From Acanthopleura granulata (taxonomy: Eukaryota; Mollusca; Polyplacophora; Chitonida; Chitonidae), in NCBI GenBank assembly GCA_016165875.1, contig JABBOT010000011.1:7505711-7569710 (forward strand): a stretch of 64,000 nucleotides of DNA. The letters are read 5' to 3'. The first letter of the stretch is position 1. Each line of letters starts with the position of its first letter. The notes under the pieces were generated by a model that worked only from the letters and a program-made list of their open reading frames with translations, did no database searches and was not told the DNA's origin. The translations under genes were made by a program, and so were the position numbers. Shown piece by piece: positions 1 through 12,070 of the stretch.

Positions 1-195
1 ATTACTCATGTGTATGTGTACATAGCACGAAGGCAGATGACTCAGTAAGGGAGCAACCTGTACGTACAGTATGTATGTGTACATAGCACGAAGGCAGATG
101 ACTCAGTAAGGGAGCATCCTGTACGTACAGTATGTATGTGTACATAGCATGAAGGCAGATGACTCAGTAAGGGAGCATCCTGTACGTACAGTATG
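1..195. repeat. Tandem repeat, about 61-bp unit, three copies
   Basis: Three near-identical units each contain TAGCACGAAGGCAGATGACT and a perfect 12-bp palindrome CTGTACGTACAG. Copies differ by single bases (GCAACC versus GCATCC, GCACG versus GCATG). The array is cut by the window start, so the true copy number is unknown. There is no coding potential. Confidence 0.9.
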
Positions 196-199
196 TATA

Positions 200-530
200 T
201 GCATGCTTGGGTTTTACATAATCCTCAACAATTTTTCAGTTGTATGACGACAAAAAGTCATTACAATGTATGTCTACTGTGTCTTCTTGTGGCAGGGCGA
301 GTGCCGCAGCCACAGGAATATCACGCCAAAAACACCAGACGTGACGTGAATCCACTTACATTATACTGACACTGGGCTGACCAGTCCTGTTTCCTTGCTC
401 TAACCTCTCAATGCTGAGCGTCGAGCAAGGAAGCAATGAGTATATGTACCATTTTTTGAAGTCTTTGATATGACCCAACCCAGCATTGATCCCGGATCTC
501 CAGACCCCAGCCGGAATACCGAGAGCAGAG
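200..530 (-). mobile_element. Dispersed SINE-like repeat, family B, copy 1
   Basis: This block aligns with 12418-12740. Shared stretches include TGCATGCTTG.GTTTTAC near the left end, ATGACGACGAA/AAAGTC, TTATACTGACAC, and TTTCCTTGCTCTAACCTCTC followed by GAGC..CAAGCAAGG. On the minus strand it ends with a TTGAG-type tail followed by GTAAAAC, similar to the tail of the abundant family A SINE. The head is too decayed to confirm pol III boxes, so the SINE assignment is inference; the two-copy repeat itself is directly visible. Confidence 0.6.
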
Positions 531-1395
531 AAAAACAATGCACATCCAATTTCAACTAAGCAACTCATGTGAAACTGCACTTTAGAGGGACATACATGTA
601 TATGATCCTGTATATGGATATGAAACTGTGTGTCTGTAGGACAACTGAAACACTGCCTTACAAACGGATGCTTTTACCACAAGTTCACAAAGAAGGGTAA
701 CTCTGTCACAAAGGAAGGAAGCTTGGGGCACACACGTCGTCTTGTTGACTTGCATGCATGCAGCATATTATACACTGTACCACAGCATTCTAGAAGACGG
801 CTACGTCACAAAGACAGAAATACATGGCATGGTCCAACAAAGAGCTTTTCACTTTATAAACCTCATTGGTCAGGTTTGCAGGTAGAGGATTAAACTGAAG
901 TTCACAGAGTAAAACCACCAGCCCTTCACCATGCCCCTGACTAACTTCCTGAGTAAAACCCGAGTTGAGTCAACCAGGGCTGTGGCTGGGTGTGCAATGT
1001 CAGTGCTCTCCTCACTGGCAGACGGCTGCGAAGACAAATGATCTAGTCTAATAGGCTAGCCTGGACTCTCCTTTGACAGCGAAAATTAAGCTTGAACTTA
1101 CAGACATGTACAGCGAACAATATACAGGTATATAAAATATATATACACATGCATCAAGAATTTTACATGTGAACACATACTTGGTGTGAAACTTTTCCAA
1201 GAAATTTTCGCTCTGAAAATTCTTTGCATGATGTAATGGGAGAGTGTTCATCCATCTGTATGCATTCTCCTTTAATCTTCTTGTACAAAATATCGCATGG
1301 GTATTTCAATATATATCCTTATAAATACAAATCAATACAGGTACATGTAACCTCGAATATAAATGCCTGTTACATGCACATAGAGAAGAGTCTGA

Positions 1396-1757
1396 AATAG
1401 GGGAGTTTCGAATGCGAACATCTTTGTCACAAAAGGTAAAACGAGTCCAACTGCGTCATGTGACTTATCAAAAATGTCAGGCAATTTTGCTCACTTTAAT
1501 TTACCGATCACCTGTCTCACCATGTTAGGGAGGTACAAACAACCGCTCCTTCAATCAGCAGCTTCGTAAGTTAAATGAAACTTTCAGTTCCTGAATTTTG
1601 CCTATCGTACATCTGGTCTCAATCACTTTTTGTGACAATTTTCTTAAACGTCCATGTTATATTAAATGTAATCAGAAATAACTGCATTTGACAGGTACAG
1701 TAGGGTTGTTCTTACCTTTAGCGGTAAGAAGAGTTCCAACTCAATACTCCTCGATTA
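1396..1757 (+). mobile_element. MITE-like element, family F1, copy 1
   Basis: A repeat of about 360 bp, shared over its full length with 59509-59879. It starts AATAGGGGAGTTTCGAA and ends with the near inverse, so it has terminal inverted repeats that are imperfectly extendable inward to about 50 bp. Shared internal blocks include CACTTTAATTTACCGA, TTAGGGAGGTACAAA and AAATGTAATCAGAAATA. No coding region is seen. It is best read as a non-autonomous DNA transposon; the superfamily is unknown. Confidence 0.7.
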
Positions 1758-1816
1758 TAAAGGTTGAAGTAGACTTCTAACAAATCACAATGTTCACATC
1801 ATGATATTGGTACATG

Positions 1817-2083
1817 TATTTATTTATTTATTTATTTGACTAGTGTTTTACGCCATACTCAAGAATATTTCACTTATACTAAGGCGGCCAGCGTTGGTGA
1901 GAGAAAACTGAGCAGAGACCGGCGGAAACCCACGACCACCCGCAGGTTGGCAGACCTTTCCACGTATGGCTGGAGAGGAATCCAGCATAAGCTGGACTTG
2001 AACACACAGTGACCGTATTGGTTGGAGGCTTGTAGGTCATTAAGCTGCGCTAGCACACTGACCAACAAAGCCACAGAGGCCCC
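1817..2083 (-). mobile_element. tRNA-derived SINE, family A, near full length
   Basis: Read on the minus strand: a tRNA-like head beginning GGGGCCTCTGTGGCTTTG, a degraded box B region, the body CAACCTGCGGGTGGTCGTGG, and the tail TTGAGTATGGCGTAAAACAC followed by a run of AAATA. The direct repeat TTGGTACATGTA flanks both ends, which fits a target-site duplication made by LINE-type retrotransposition. The family resembles molluscan V-SINE-type elements such as RUDI; that name is from memory and unverified. Confidence 0.88.
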
Positions 2084-2482
2084 AGTTTGGTACATGTACT
2101 ATAAGCATGCATAATTTCCTCTTGAGCAGAACAAAACCAGGGCGCAACCTCATGAAGCCATTTGAACGTTATGAGGACGTACATGTAACTAACATGACCT
2201 AATGCCTACTGTGCTGGTTCTGGATGGTAGTTACATACTCGTACGGTTAGGAGGGCTTCATGCACGTGGGTTGTCATGGAACTTAATGCAGTGTCATACC
2301 TGTGTAGGTGTCCAGGGATACGTAGGGTAATTGTATGTTATATAATGCCTGCTTTTCATTTACTGTATCTTGTACTCCGCCGAGAACATCAGCTTACAAA
2401 ACTTGTCCCATAACTTAATACTGTATCAATCGGGCTCATGCATATAGCCTCTGAGGCTTTTGTGCAAATCCCATACATCCAT

Positions 2483-2700
2483 ACCCTAATTCTTCTAATT
2501 TTTTTAGACTAATAACAGTTCTGCTGAAAGCCAAAAAATTGCCTTTCTCTCTCCATTTTTCAGAAAAGTAAAGACATGGATGTTTTGATCATTAGACAGA
2601 CTAACAATGTGAAAAAAAAAAAGAATCTGTGTCTGTCCCTTACAATTCCAGGTATACTGACTAATAAGGGCAGACCACATGTCCCGAAAATTAGAAGAGA
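2483..2700 (+). mobile_element. MITE-like element, family E, diverged copy
   Basis: Starts ATTCTTCTAATTTTTTTAGA and ends ATGTCCCGAAAATTAGAAGA, so its ends are inverted repeats. It aligns along its length with the outer part of both arms of the palindrome at 23948-25233 (shared AAAG.AAAGA.ATGGAT, TTACAATT.CAGGTA and GCAGA...ATGTCCC). No coding region is seen. Confidence 0.6.
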
Positions 2701-3289
2701 TAGAGTATATAAACTCCCAACAACTACATGCTGTATAGACATCCCTACACAAGAGCAGTGAGCTGTCTTACTACCCTGCTGCTACCACACCTCAAAACCA
2801 CTCAGCTGTGTCCCATTAGTTCAAGCACCTACATGGAGCATATACAGACAAGCATAGGGCCTGGCAGTCAGTGAACCACACAGACTGGGTGTGCTGCTAC
2901 TATGGAACTCATTAATGAGGACACAGGGAAAACAGTACTGACACACATCCATGCTGTCTCCATACTACATGTGCATACATACACGTGCCTGCATAGTATT
3001 ACAGAGGGTCATGTTTATGTCTGGGGGAGGGGGGGGAGGAGGGGAATGGGAATATGGTAAATAGAGTGGTGCCAGCAATCAAACTGTGTTGACTGTGCCT
3101 ACTACCCACTCACACACCAATTTATCACAATACACGCATGCATACAAATTGTGATAACAAATATTACACTCACAAATATTACACTCACACATTTATACAT
3201 GCACACATCCTATATTGACAGTTTTCCATCATACATGTGGCTAAGAGGCAAGTGATTACTTGATAGTGATGGTGTGCTGAACACAATCC

Positions 3290-3814
3290 AGACCACGGAC
3301 ATCCGGGCACTTGTGGGCGTCGTCCATGGGGTAACGCTACTTTATATTAAACGGTGGTGAAAACAAACCTGGTCGCCATGTTGAATTTACTTTGCAAACC
3401 ATACGGACGTAAGGCTATTTTCAAAACTGTGGACCATGTTGGTAGTGGAGATGTCGCACCAGTACTTCATCTCTTTGCAACGCGCTGTTAAAGAGAGATG
3501 TACCAACTTAAACAGGATCCTGTGGGACTGGAAAAATGTTCCTACAGGTAGACAGCCGGTGTCTGGGTGGATCAGCCATTTAAATGGCCACCTGTTCAGT
3601 TCGAAGGATAGCTTGCGATCTGTACTCACACTGTGGTTTGAACACCAAACAACTTCGCAAGACTCGGGCATCGTTAAGAGGGAGAAATGGTTGACGTCTG
3701 TATGTTTATCAAAGTAAATTCAAAATGGCGGCCAGATTTGTTCTCACTGCCATGTTATAGCAAGTAGCGTTACCATGGGCGACATGCCCGAGTGCCAGGA
3801 TGTCCGCAGTCTTG
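3290..3814. mobile_element. Foldback/MITE element with about 130-bp terminal inverted repeats
   Basis: The left end (CGGACATCCGGGCACT, then GGTAACGCTACTT, CGCCATGTTGAATTTACTTT) returns in reverse complement at the right end (CGGACATCCTGGCACT, GGTAACGCTACTT, CGCCATTTTGAATTTACTTT). The arms span roughly 3290-3420 and 3690-3814, with a core of about 260 bp. Open frames through it on both strands reflect the inverted structure. No transposase is visible, so it is probably non-autonomous. Confidence 0.75.
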
Positions 3815-5596
3815 AATACATGTGCCTTGCTTATTACCATACCCTATGGCATTTTATTAAAGTTCAGCAGCCACATTGATAGTATCAAACCAAACTAAAG
3901 TAGCAATAACTGTAATGCACATCATGTAAGATATATGCACTACAATCTAAACCCAAAAAATAATACTGTTCTGCATGTAAATCTATATGTAAATTGAAGA
4001 TGTTCCCATACATACCTGTACACTAAGAAGAGTCACTGTAACAAGTGCTGTATACAGGTACAAATTTACGTGTATGTAACTTGGCTTTTCAGTAAAAACT
4101 GGCTCATCCCTCTGTGACAAGTCCCGAGTCAGTAGATGTAGGTCGTTTTATGTAAGCCTTTAACATGTTTTGTGCTTGCATCAAAATTATTTTACTGACA
4201 TTCCCTATGGATAAATCAGAGGGGCTTGCATGTGAGTGTCACTTCGTATGTTGAATAGGGGAAACCCGTTTTCGAACTACATGTACATTTACCATGCAGA
4301 GGCTTTACCGAGACGCACACAAAAGTAACACGTGTCAATATTTGGCTGGTTAGCATATACATGTACATTATTCCAAAGTCTCTGCCAATAGAAAATTACA
4401 ACCACCCCACCCAGAGGAGATTCCAAACAGACGATCAAGGATCATATACAAGAGTAAGTCAAAGTGCAGGAAGCAAATAGAAAGCTCTCATCTGCTATGC
4501 CTTTGTAGTGACAGAGTCAGATGCAAGAAGAAACTAACCCTGGGCTGGTGGACAATAACATTTGTTACAAATGAATAACTACAGCTCATCACAACACTGG
4601 CTGTTGTGAAAAAGAGTAAATATATCAGTAACAAGTGCAAATTCATACTCATTCTCGACCTTAAAACTTAACAGATTAACAGCAACAACTAGTAGCTTCA
4701 TAATGCAGTTAAAGGGCTACCACAGCACAAGTACACAAATCTGTCTTAATTCCATGTACTTCACTATCATATACATACAGCTACAATTGTATACTTCATA
4801 AAATTATCTAAACATGTAATGCAGGGACACTTTAACAAACTCATAACAAGTTCCTTACGCATGCGATTGTTGCATCAAATTGAGCCGCAGAGAGTTGAAT
4901 GTGCATAGTACAATAAATGAATGGCACTCATACATAGAGCTCAAAATTATGGTTCTAAAACTGATTTTCTGCGCATGTACATGTATACAGTACCGTTCAT
5001 CACACTACTCCAGGCGGTTTACTACATGTTTATCACCATGTGCATTAATACGATGATTAAAGACTGACCACACCATGACTGACGCATACTTATTTTAAGT
5101 CCTTTTTCAGTTTCTCCACTTAGAAAGCACAGCATGTTTGCAAGTCATTCATCACATGTTCCTTCCCCTTCAATAAAGGGAGGATCAAAACCCAGCAAAT
5201 AAAAAGCTTCAACCAAGCTCTCTGTATCAATTTCTCTAAATTTATGCCATAAATTAACACATTACCAACCTGGTACATTGCTTTTAACACGTACACGAAA
5301 ACAGATCAGTGAAAATTTGGAAAAGGGGATTTCACATTTTGTAGCTGTAAAGCTGAGGTTGTTGTTCACTGTTTGCTGTTGATTTCCTTCTCAAATGCTC
5401 ACTGTGAATGACAGATTATTCAATAAACCGATGATACCCTGTGCACAGCATACTGTACACTCCAACCTCAGTTTTACAACTTCTCGGACCTCTATGTGCA
5501 CCCACTGCCTTTCAACAGCTAGAATCAGCTGGATGTTGTTTCGTCTTTTTTCTTATTCGCTGTTAAATTTCAAAGAAAACCTCACCATTCAATTCC
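3815..5596. other. 3' flank of the Rap2 gene, nothing else recognised
   Basis: This is AT-rich sequence downstream of the minus-strand Rap2 stop codon. Part of it is probably the 3' untranslated region. I saw no AATAAA signal in minus orientation between 4000 and 5596; a possible one (TTTATT on the plus strand) is near 3852. No coding exon or repeat was recognised apart from scattered TACATGTA motifs. Confidence 0.4.
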
Positions 5597-6139
5597 TCAG
5601 AGTATACAGCAGCACCGACCACCCCTCTTCTTGACAGGACTAGTGTTCATCTCTCGAACTATTTCTATGAACACTTCGTTCACATTTTGAGTATTTTTAG
5701 CTGACGCTTCTAGAAAGGGACAACCCCACTGTTGGGCCAAACTGCTGGCCTCAGTCGTGGGAACTTCCCTCTGATGTTCTAAGTCACTTTTGTTACCCAC
5801 GAGCAACATTGGGATTTTCTCTTCGCCTTTCACTCGAATGATTTGTTCTCGCATAGTCTTAATATCTTGGAACGTCTGTAAACTGGTAATGCTGTAGACA
5901 ATTACAAAACCTTGGCCGTTTTTTATGTACAGGTCCCTCATGGAGGCGAATTGTTCCGTGCCAGCCGTGTCTAATATCTCCAGCACAGACGGAGCATTGT
6001 CTACTTCGATCTCCTTACGGTAAAAATCCTCAATTGTCGGATCGTATTTCTCCATGAACGTCCCAGACACGAATTTGACAGTCAAGGCGCTTTTCCCCAC
6101 GCCGCCACTGCCTAACATCACCACTTTGTATTCCCTCAT
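5597..6139 (-). CDS. RAP2: Ras-related small GTPase Rap2, complete and intronless
   Basis: A complete 180-residue small GTPase of the Rap2 subfamily (vertebrate Rap2 proteins are about 183 residues). Rap2 cycles between GTP and GDP forms on membranes and signals to effectors controlling adhesion, cytoskeleton and kinases. All G motifs are present: P-loop GSGGVGKSA (residues 10-18), effector loop [11 protein letters not shown] with the Rap2-type Phe39 (Rap1 has Ser), DTAGTEQF with the Rap-type Thr61, NKSDLE, and EASAK. The C terminus is RCCCIL: CAAX box Cys177-Cys-Ile-Leu180, where a final Leu favours geranylgeranylation, with Cys176 as a palmitoylation candidate. I chose the start MREYK because the family starts there and it has A at -3. 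An in-frame ATG six codons upstream (6155-6157) has T at -3. No intron interrupts the frame, and the sequence is conserved and unbroken, so it appears functional. Confidence 0.96.
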   Translation of the reverse strand: MREYKVVMLGSGGVGKSALTVKFVSGTFMEKYDPTIEDFYRKEIEVDNAPSVLEILDTAGTEQFASMRDLYIKNGQGFVIVYSITSLQTFQDIKTMREQIIRVKGEEKIPMLLVGNKSDLEHQREVPTTEASSLAQQWGCPFLEASAKNTQNVNEVFIEIVREMNTSPVKKRGGRCCCIL

Positions 6140-6500
6140 ACTGACTATTCCTGCCATAAAGACTTGTTAGAACGCTGGAATTGACTGATCCCAGCCAAGA
6201 CACAACACAGGAAGAAAAAGAACTCGACACACTGTCGCTTAACTGACTAACTGATTCAAGTGACCAGGAATGTTTCAAAGTTTTCGAGACCCTTTCCGGA
6301 TACGAGTCTCATCCCTCGCCGATCCCTTTTTTGTTGAGCGATAAATCATTTACAACAGAGCGGCAAAGTAGTCCACGGGTCAAGATCGGTTTTAAATGGA
6401 CTCGAAGGCACAAGCGAATGATAGCTACCCCTCTTGAAAGCAGACTTAAACTTTAGAAAACGACCTTAATCGACAACCCCCTTTCTCCAGCCGCCATTAT
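6140..6500 (-). promoter_or_regulatory. Probable 5' untranslated region and promoter of Rap2
   Basis: Sequence immediately upstream of the Rap2 start on the minus strand. It carries an upstream in-frame ATG (6155-6157) and an acceptor-like TTTATGGCAG just before the conserved ATG, which would be compatible with a non-coding upstream exon. CpG dinucleotides look denser than in the surrounding DNA. No TATA box or other defined element was identified. The assignment rests on position. Confidence 0.4.
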
Positions 6501-9500
6501 GGGTGGGCCTATTCGGGTCGTTGATAATTTCCTCCAACGAAAGAGAGCTCCACTGAAACATCCCACAACTCAAGATCACCATGAAAAGTCTACATGCACT
6601 GATAACAAAACAAAACAGAACAGTGACGTTCTAGACAAACTACCGAGTGGAACAGAGTGTATTATTGGTTACAGCACACCAGTAAAAAAGTCCTAATAAA
6701 CAATGTGTGAAAATGTTAAGATGAAGTGGCAGACGGACACCCCCGGTTTGAGCCTCACTAATCCTATACCCCGTTATAATGTGGAAAACAAAAGATGCGT
6801 GTGCACGCCGACCTCCTTACGTGCCCTACCTAAAAAGTAACTACGGCAAGATCCAGCATGCCCTTTACAGGATTTTTGACACCGTATTCGGGTCACATCT
6901 TACCTTAGGTACCTTTTACATACCTTTCAATGTGACATTTAGAGGGGGGAGGTACATATGTATAAGATGACTAGTATTTAGAGGGGGACGGGATGGGGGG
7001 CGGTGCGGAATTGAGTAGGTTGGTACGGGTGTAGGCCTACTATGTGACCGTCAATTTAAATACTCACGCTCTTCTGAAGTCTACGTCACCGATTTCTAAG
7101 AAAATATACGAACGCGTGTGTGTACGCAAGTTTGTGACACCAGTTACGTTTTTTTTTCGGCGACTGATTTTTCTACTGAATGGAAAAACACTCCTCTTCC
7201 AAAAGTTTATAAATAGGCCAATTATGTAGATCCATGAGTAGCCTGCTGTAACTAGGTAGAAACTGTGAATTATATTTGTCTGCTTATGTGATTGTTCTTT
7301 TACGATATAGTCCAATGTGGTCATCTATAAATATATGACTGGGGCAAGTTTACAGTATTTAGACCAACAAACCACCGACCTTTGGTAAGTTAGTGATGAA
7401 CTTTGCGACGCCTGACGTACAGATACGTATGTAGGTACATAAATACAAACCATATATAGGTGGAAGGTGACGACGAACGGTACAGTAGATTGCATAAACA
7501 TACACAGGAGCCTTGTTAATGACACAGGCACGGTCACCATGCCGCCATGAGCACAGCGAGTGGGCGGGGGGGAGGGTATTTTATGTATGTAATTCCCAGT
7601 TAACCTTCAGTTAATGTCCTGGTAGGAATTTTGTGAAATGCATTAGCTGTAGAGTTTAATTAAGTAACGTAAATGACCGGTAAACATATTTAGCGCTCGA
7701 CGTGACAGACATGCTGTGTAGGGTTATACCGTGAGCTATACTAGCTAGTGTGAAAAGGCAAACTGTAAATAAATACGGCAGACGACAGGCAGTTAACCTT
7801 TTCGGTTAGATGTAATCAAAACCATCTGTGATTTTTTCATATATTGTCTCATAAATAATGCCAGACTCTTGATTTAAAGTTTTACACATTTCTCTAGGAC
7901 AAAAAAAATAAAATAAATAAATGAATAAAAATAAAAATAAAAAAACAACAACAATAACAACAACAAAAAACAGGGACGTGTTCGTTACGAATGGAATAAT
8001 AGCCAGTATGGTTGTTATATATACATATCTATATTTTTTCGCGGTCATTTTATTTGTTGCCTCCTTTTTCTGAAAAAAAAAAAATTATATCTGAATAGCT
8101 TTGTGTCCATATCATATAAAGAGACAAAGTCTTCGTCAGCTGGGTACAGGTAAACAGTGGGTTTCCATTTCACTTTTGTTCTGTTGAGCTGTGTACTGAA
8201 GAGCGAACGGCGGACAAAGTGTGTAGACTGTGCTTCCGTTTATTTCGATGTGGAAAAAAGGTAACGTTTGAAGAGCCAAAACCCGTTATCTTGCAATAAT
8301 GTCAACTTCAGTATACCGCAACAGATGACAGCGTTAACTCCGAACGCGTTGGGTTAACCCGTTTGTAAACAACCTTTAATGAGTGTAAGGCAGACCGAGG
8401 CAGTCTATAGTCTACGAAGTCCCCACTATGTCCCCGACCCTCCATACCCCCACCCCCACACTGCAGACCCACCTGGGTCGAGACTTGTTGGGGCGAGTGT
8501 CCCGTGTGCTACCACTTTAGTGGAGCCGCACCGCGAAATCACATGGTACATGTGATTTGTAATGCTGCGTTATGAACACGTTAGGAACACGGCACTGATG
8601 ACACCAGAATGGCCATGGCCGTGCATCGGTATTGACATATGGTTCGGCTGCGGCTTCAAGTTATTGGGTCGGTGGTTTACTCAGGACACTCCGACTTCGT
8701 CCACACATAAATCCAGCCGCCGTCGTTCAAGTAGAGAATTCTACAGAGTACACTTAAAGAGACATGGTCGCCCAAATATTAGGTGTGTAGGCGTTATTAC
8801 AGAATGACATGAGTATTAGGTATTTTTCTCAAGAAGTAAAAATTACAAGCTTTTCGTTAATCCCACCCAAGCATTGTACGTTAAATCGATGTTTAAAAAT
8901 AACAAAATAAATAACTAAATAAATAAAGATTGAAATGTCTGCCAGAATATTTGAATGAGGGGCCGTCATTTCAGTGGAACGAGAGCATGCGCACAGCGCT
9001 CAGTAAACTTCATATGTAAACAAACGTGGCTGATGACACGCATAAGAGAAGGACTTATGGCTGGCTCGTAAGAGGATCGGCCAAAAAAAGGCGTAAAAGA
9101 GAACTGGGCAAGTTGACAAGCAAGCCTGGGGTTGTAATTGGTGGTCAGTTGTCGCGAAACTACACTGCTTGACAGGTGGGTGCGAATGTTGTTGTGACGG
9201 TGTTAAACGTCGCACATGGTCCGCCCACAAATACAGAGATGAACCCCGTGTCTGTAACCTTCGGTTTGTATCGTTTGGAAATAATACGTCTCTATGATTC
9301 CCAAACGACCAGATTCACAACTCAGAGATACGACTGCCAAAGTATTTTTGTTTTGATATTTCAGCTTAATTAATGATTTTCCAGGAAACGTTGGTTGAAT
9401 AAACCCGCTATATCAAAACATGCTTTGCTTATTCTTTCTAGGAGTTGTGACTGATATATCTCCTTGAGTCAGGTCTAGATATCATAGGCCTACATACGGA

Positions 9501-9568
9501 CCCGTATGTGTAAAGTGTGAGTTTCAGATTAAATAGCATTGCTGATATATACTGTTGCCTGACTGTCA

Positions 9569-9571
<3 letters not shown>
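6501..9571. other. Gene-free stretch, nothing recognised
   Basis: About 3 kb with no conserved exon, RNA gene or clear repeat. It holds short low-complexity tracts (A-rich AAATAAAAATAAAA near 7910-7950, GGGGGG runs near 6950-7000 and 7565). Open frames here are short and resemble no family that I know. Confidence 0.4.
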
Positions 9572-9623
<52 letters not shown>

Positions 9624-9624
9624 G
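9572..9624. repeat. (CA)n microsatellite with a (TA)n end
   Basis: About 21 uninterrupted CA units followed by a short TA run. Simple sequence repeat. Confidence 0.97.
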
Positions 9625-10248
9625 TATAATATTTGATATGATTAGCGAATCTTTGCCCAAAATCGGCAGTAACGTATGGCCTATTTAAACAGCAATCAAA
9701 TATATTTAAAATAAACCAAATCACTCTAGCCATTGACTCGATCCGCTACCGAAGCCGGCACATTTCGACAGTCAAAAGCGTACATACAGTCAAATTCCCA
9801 ATTGTTTTGAGTTGTCGTCGGCAGGCCCGGCCCTTGTTATACACGGGATTATAAATACCTCATTTTGCTTCATAATTTGATTAAATAGGTATGGTATCAC
9901 ATCAAGAAGAGATGTATAGAAATGCGTTTGAACACATACTGTATATGTGTTTAACATGTTTATCGTATTACATGCATATTATTTGTTTACATGTATATTA
10001 TTTGTAAGAATTCTCTGTTTCCTGTGTTGTATCATATTTTTATAAGTTTTTGCGCAGTGTACTAAGTGTATGTTATTTCTACCCAAATCTCTTTCTATAT
10101 AACGTGTATTATTTTCACTACAATATTTCTGTAATGTATTTCATTTTCACTAAAATCTCTGGTTTACTGGTTTTGTTTAATCAATCTCTCCGTCTATTTT
10201 ATTTTTGCGCTTATCTTTCTGTGGCGCATGTTATTTCATTAAAATCTC

Positions 10249-10249
<1 letters not shown>

Positions 10250-10309
<60 letters not shown>
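10250..10309. repeat. (TA)n microsatellite
   Basis: About 29 TA units. It lies directly beside the 21-bp-arm hairpin at 10312-10360, so the whole block may extrude as a cruciform. Confidence 0.97.
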
Positions 10310-10310
<1 letters not shown>

Positions 10311-10311
10311 C

Positions 10312-10360
10312 GTTATCGTGAAGACATATATATATATGATATATATGTCTTCACGATAAC
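10312..10360. repeat. Perfect inverted repeat, 21-bp arms
   Basis: GTTATCGTGAAGACATATATA is mirrored exactly by its reverse complement after a 7-nt loop. It probably arose by inverted duplication at the edge of the neighbouring TA tract. Confidence 0.93.
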
Positions 10361-11171
10361 TCCCTTTCCCTATGGTATATTACAATCCGATCCTGCGCCA
10401 CTGCATGGTTTAGGCCTATATGCGCTACAGGGTACAAAAAATTAACGCATGTATGCTGAATTTTCGTCTTCAGAATCTGTTTTGTTCACTGGTGGATGTT
10501 TCAATTAAATAAAATGCCCTTTCATTTCCAGCCAGTTTCATTTACGAAGTAAGAAAGTCAGAATATGTGTATTCATGAAATAAACCTCATTTAGCCATGA
10601 CACCATGCAGGCCGCCAGGTTCATTGTGGGTAACGGTAACATGTGCATGGTGTCTCCAACATGCTCTAACTTCGCTGTGCGTTTCTGTTTTGAGAGAGCA
10701 TGTATGTCGTAATAGTCTGGTCATTAACCATCTGTTAAGTGCTGACTCATTCATCCATCAAGCCTCCCCACCCCTTGCATGATCGCAAGATATTTACTTG
10801 TGCTTAACACAGTAGGTGGTCTAATTATTACTGTGAGAAATTATATGCCCGTAACAATGGGTATCTGATAAAAATAGAGCTATAGTTAGCACTGTGTAAG
10901 GTGCACAGAGAACATAGCTATAAAGGAATACATACATGCGGCAAATGTATAAATGGTGTTATAAGCACCACGTGTACATGTGGAAATAGACATCGTTGCC
11001 ACTAAAATACATGACAAAACAATGTGGTCCCTGTTTATGTTCAAATAAATAATTTGTAACGTATGATGACAAATGTATGTACAGTGTGACTCTTGAAAGA
11101 GAACGACATCGTTGCTTTGTTTCGATCCCGAATAAATAGAGGCAGGTGTAACATTTTTACATGACGACTTT

Positions 11172-11215
11172 GGATTATTATTTATTTATTTATCTGATTG
11201 GTGTTTGACGCCGGG
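11172..11215 (-). mobile_element. SINE family A tail fragment
   Basis: Only the tail survives: TATTTATTTATTTAT, then GATTGGTGTTTGACGCC, the reverse complement of the family A 3' end. The rest of the element is absent. Confidence 0.6.
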
Positions 11216-11398
11216 TTAGAATGTTAGACTGATATATACAGCGGGAGCCATGTGGAGGGAGCCAGAATACCCAAAGGAAACCACTGGTCTTCCCTAGATA
11301 CCTAGTGAACATCCTGACTAAAAGCCTCAGTTGAAATTCCAAAATTGGTTTATTAGGAAATGCATTTGAACATGCAGATCTGATATACATACTTTTAT

Positions 11399-11671
11399 GG
11401 GGCCACCGTGACTCAGTTGGTTAACACTCCAACGCAGCGTAATGGCCCAAAAACTTCACACCAGTGCGGTCGCTGTGAGATCTAGTCCAGGTCATGCTGC
11501 CTTCCTCTCCGGCCGGACATGGGGAAGTCCGTCGGCAACCTACTGATGATCGTGGGCTTCCCCCGGGCTCTGCCCGGTTTCCTCCCACCATAATGCTGAC
11601 CGCCGTCGTATAAGTGAAATATTCTTGAGTACGGCGTAAAACACCGATGAAATAAACAAATAAATAAATAT
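11399..11671 (+). mobile_element. tRNA-derived SINE, family A, full length
   Basis: Head GGGGCCACCGTGACTCAGTT (box A-like), body CCCGGTTTCCTCCCACCATA, tail TTGAGTACGGCGTAAAACAC and an AAATA run. Flanked by the direct repeat ATACATACTTTTA, a target-site duplication. The box B position reads GAGATCTAGTCC, so it is mutated. Confidence 0.92.
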
Positions 11672-12070
11672 ACATACTTTTAGTATTCTTATAGGAAATA
11701 CACATGAATAAATGAAACTGTTTATGGACAAAGAAAAAAAAAGACAACTATATTTTCCCTCAAAATTCTAAAAAAAGGACTAAATAAATACACATATGTC
11801 ATTGTATTAACAGTGATATCGTAGAACATTGTTATGCAAATAAATATACTGCTGTCTGTTCTGGTATTACCCTTTGTCTCCAGAATTTATTATTGTAAAG
11901 ACACATTTTGGTAATTTTAATTAGTGTATTTAATAAATTGACACTCAATAGAAGAACTCAAAACTGCCCATCTTGGTGTACTACTGTCTTTGTTTGATAA
12001 CTGGCAGTCTTGGTATACTTCCATCCTAGTTTGACCTCAACATGCAAAAGACTCTGTTTGTCCCTCAGGG

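Noticed and set aside
3387..3717. Overlapping 93-94 codon frames on both strands
   Set aside because: They lie inside the long-TIR foldback element, whose symmetry explains matching open frames; no protein similarity.
10050..10445. 131-codon open frame with a YIYIYI run
   Set aside because: Created by the TA microsatellite; the flanking residues match no known family.
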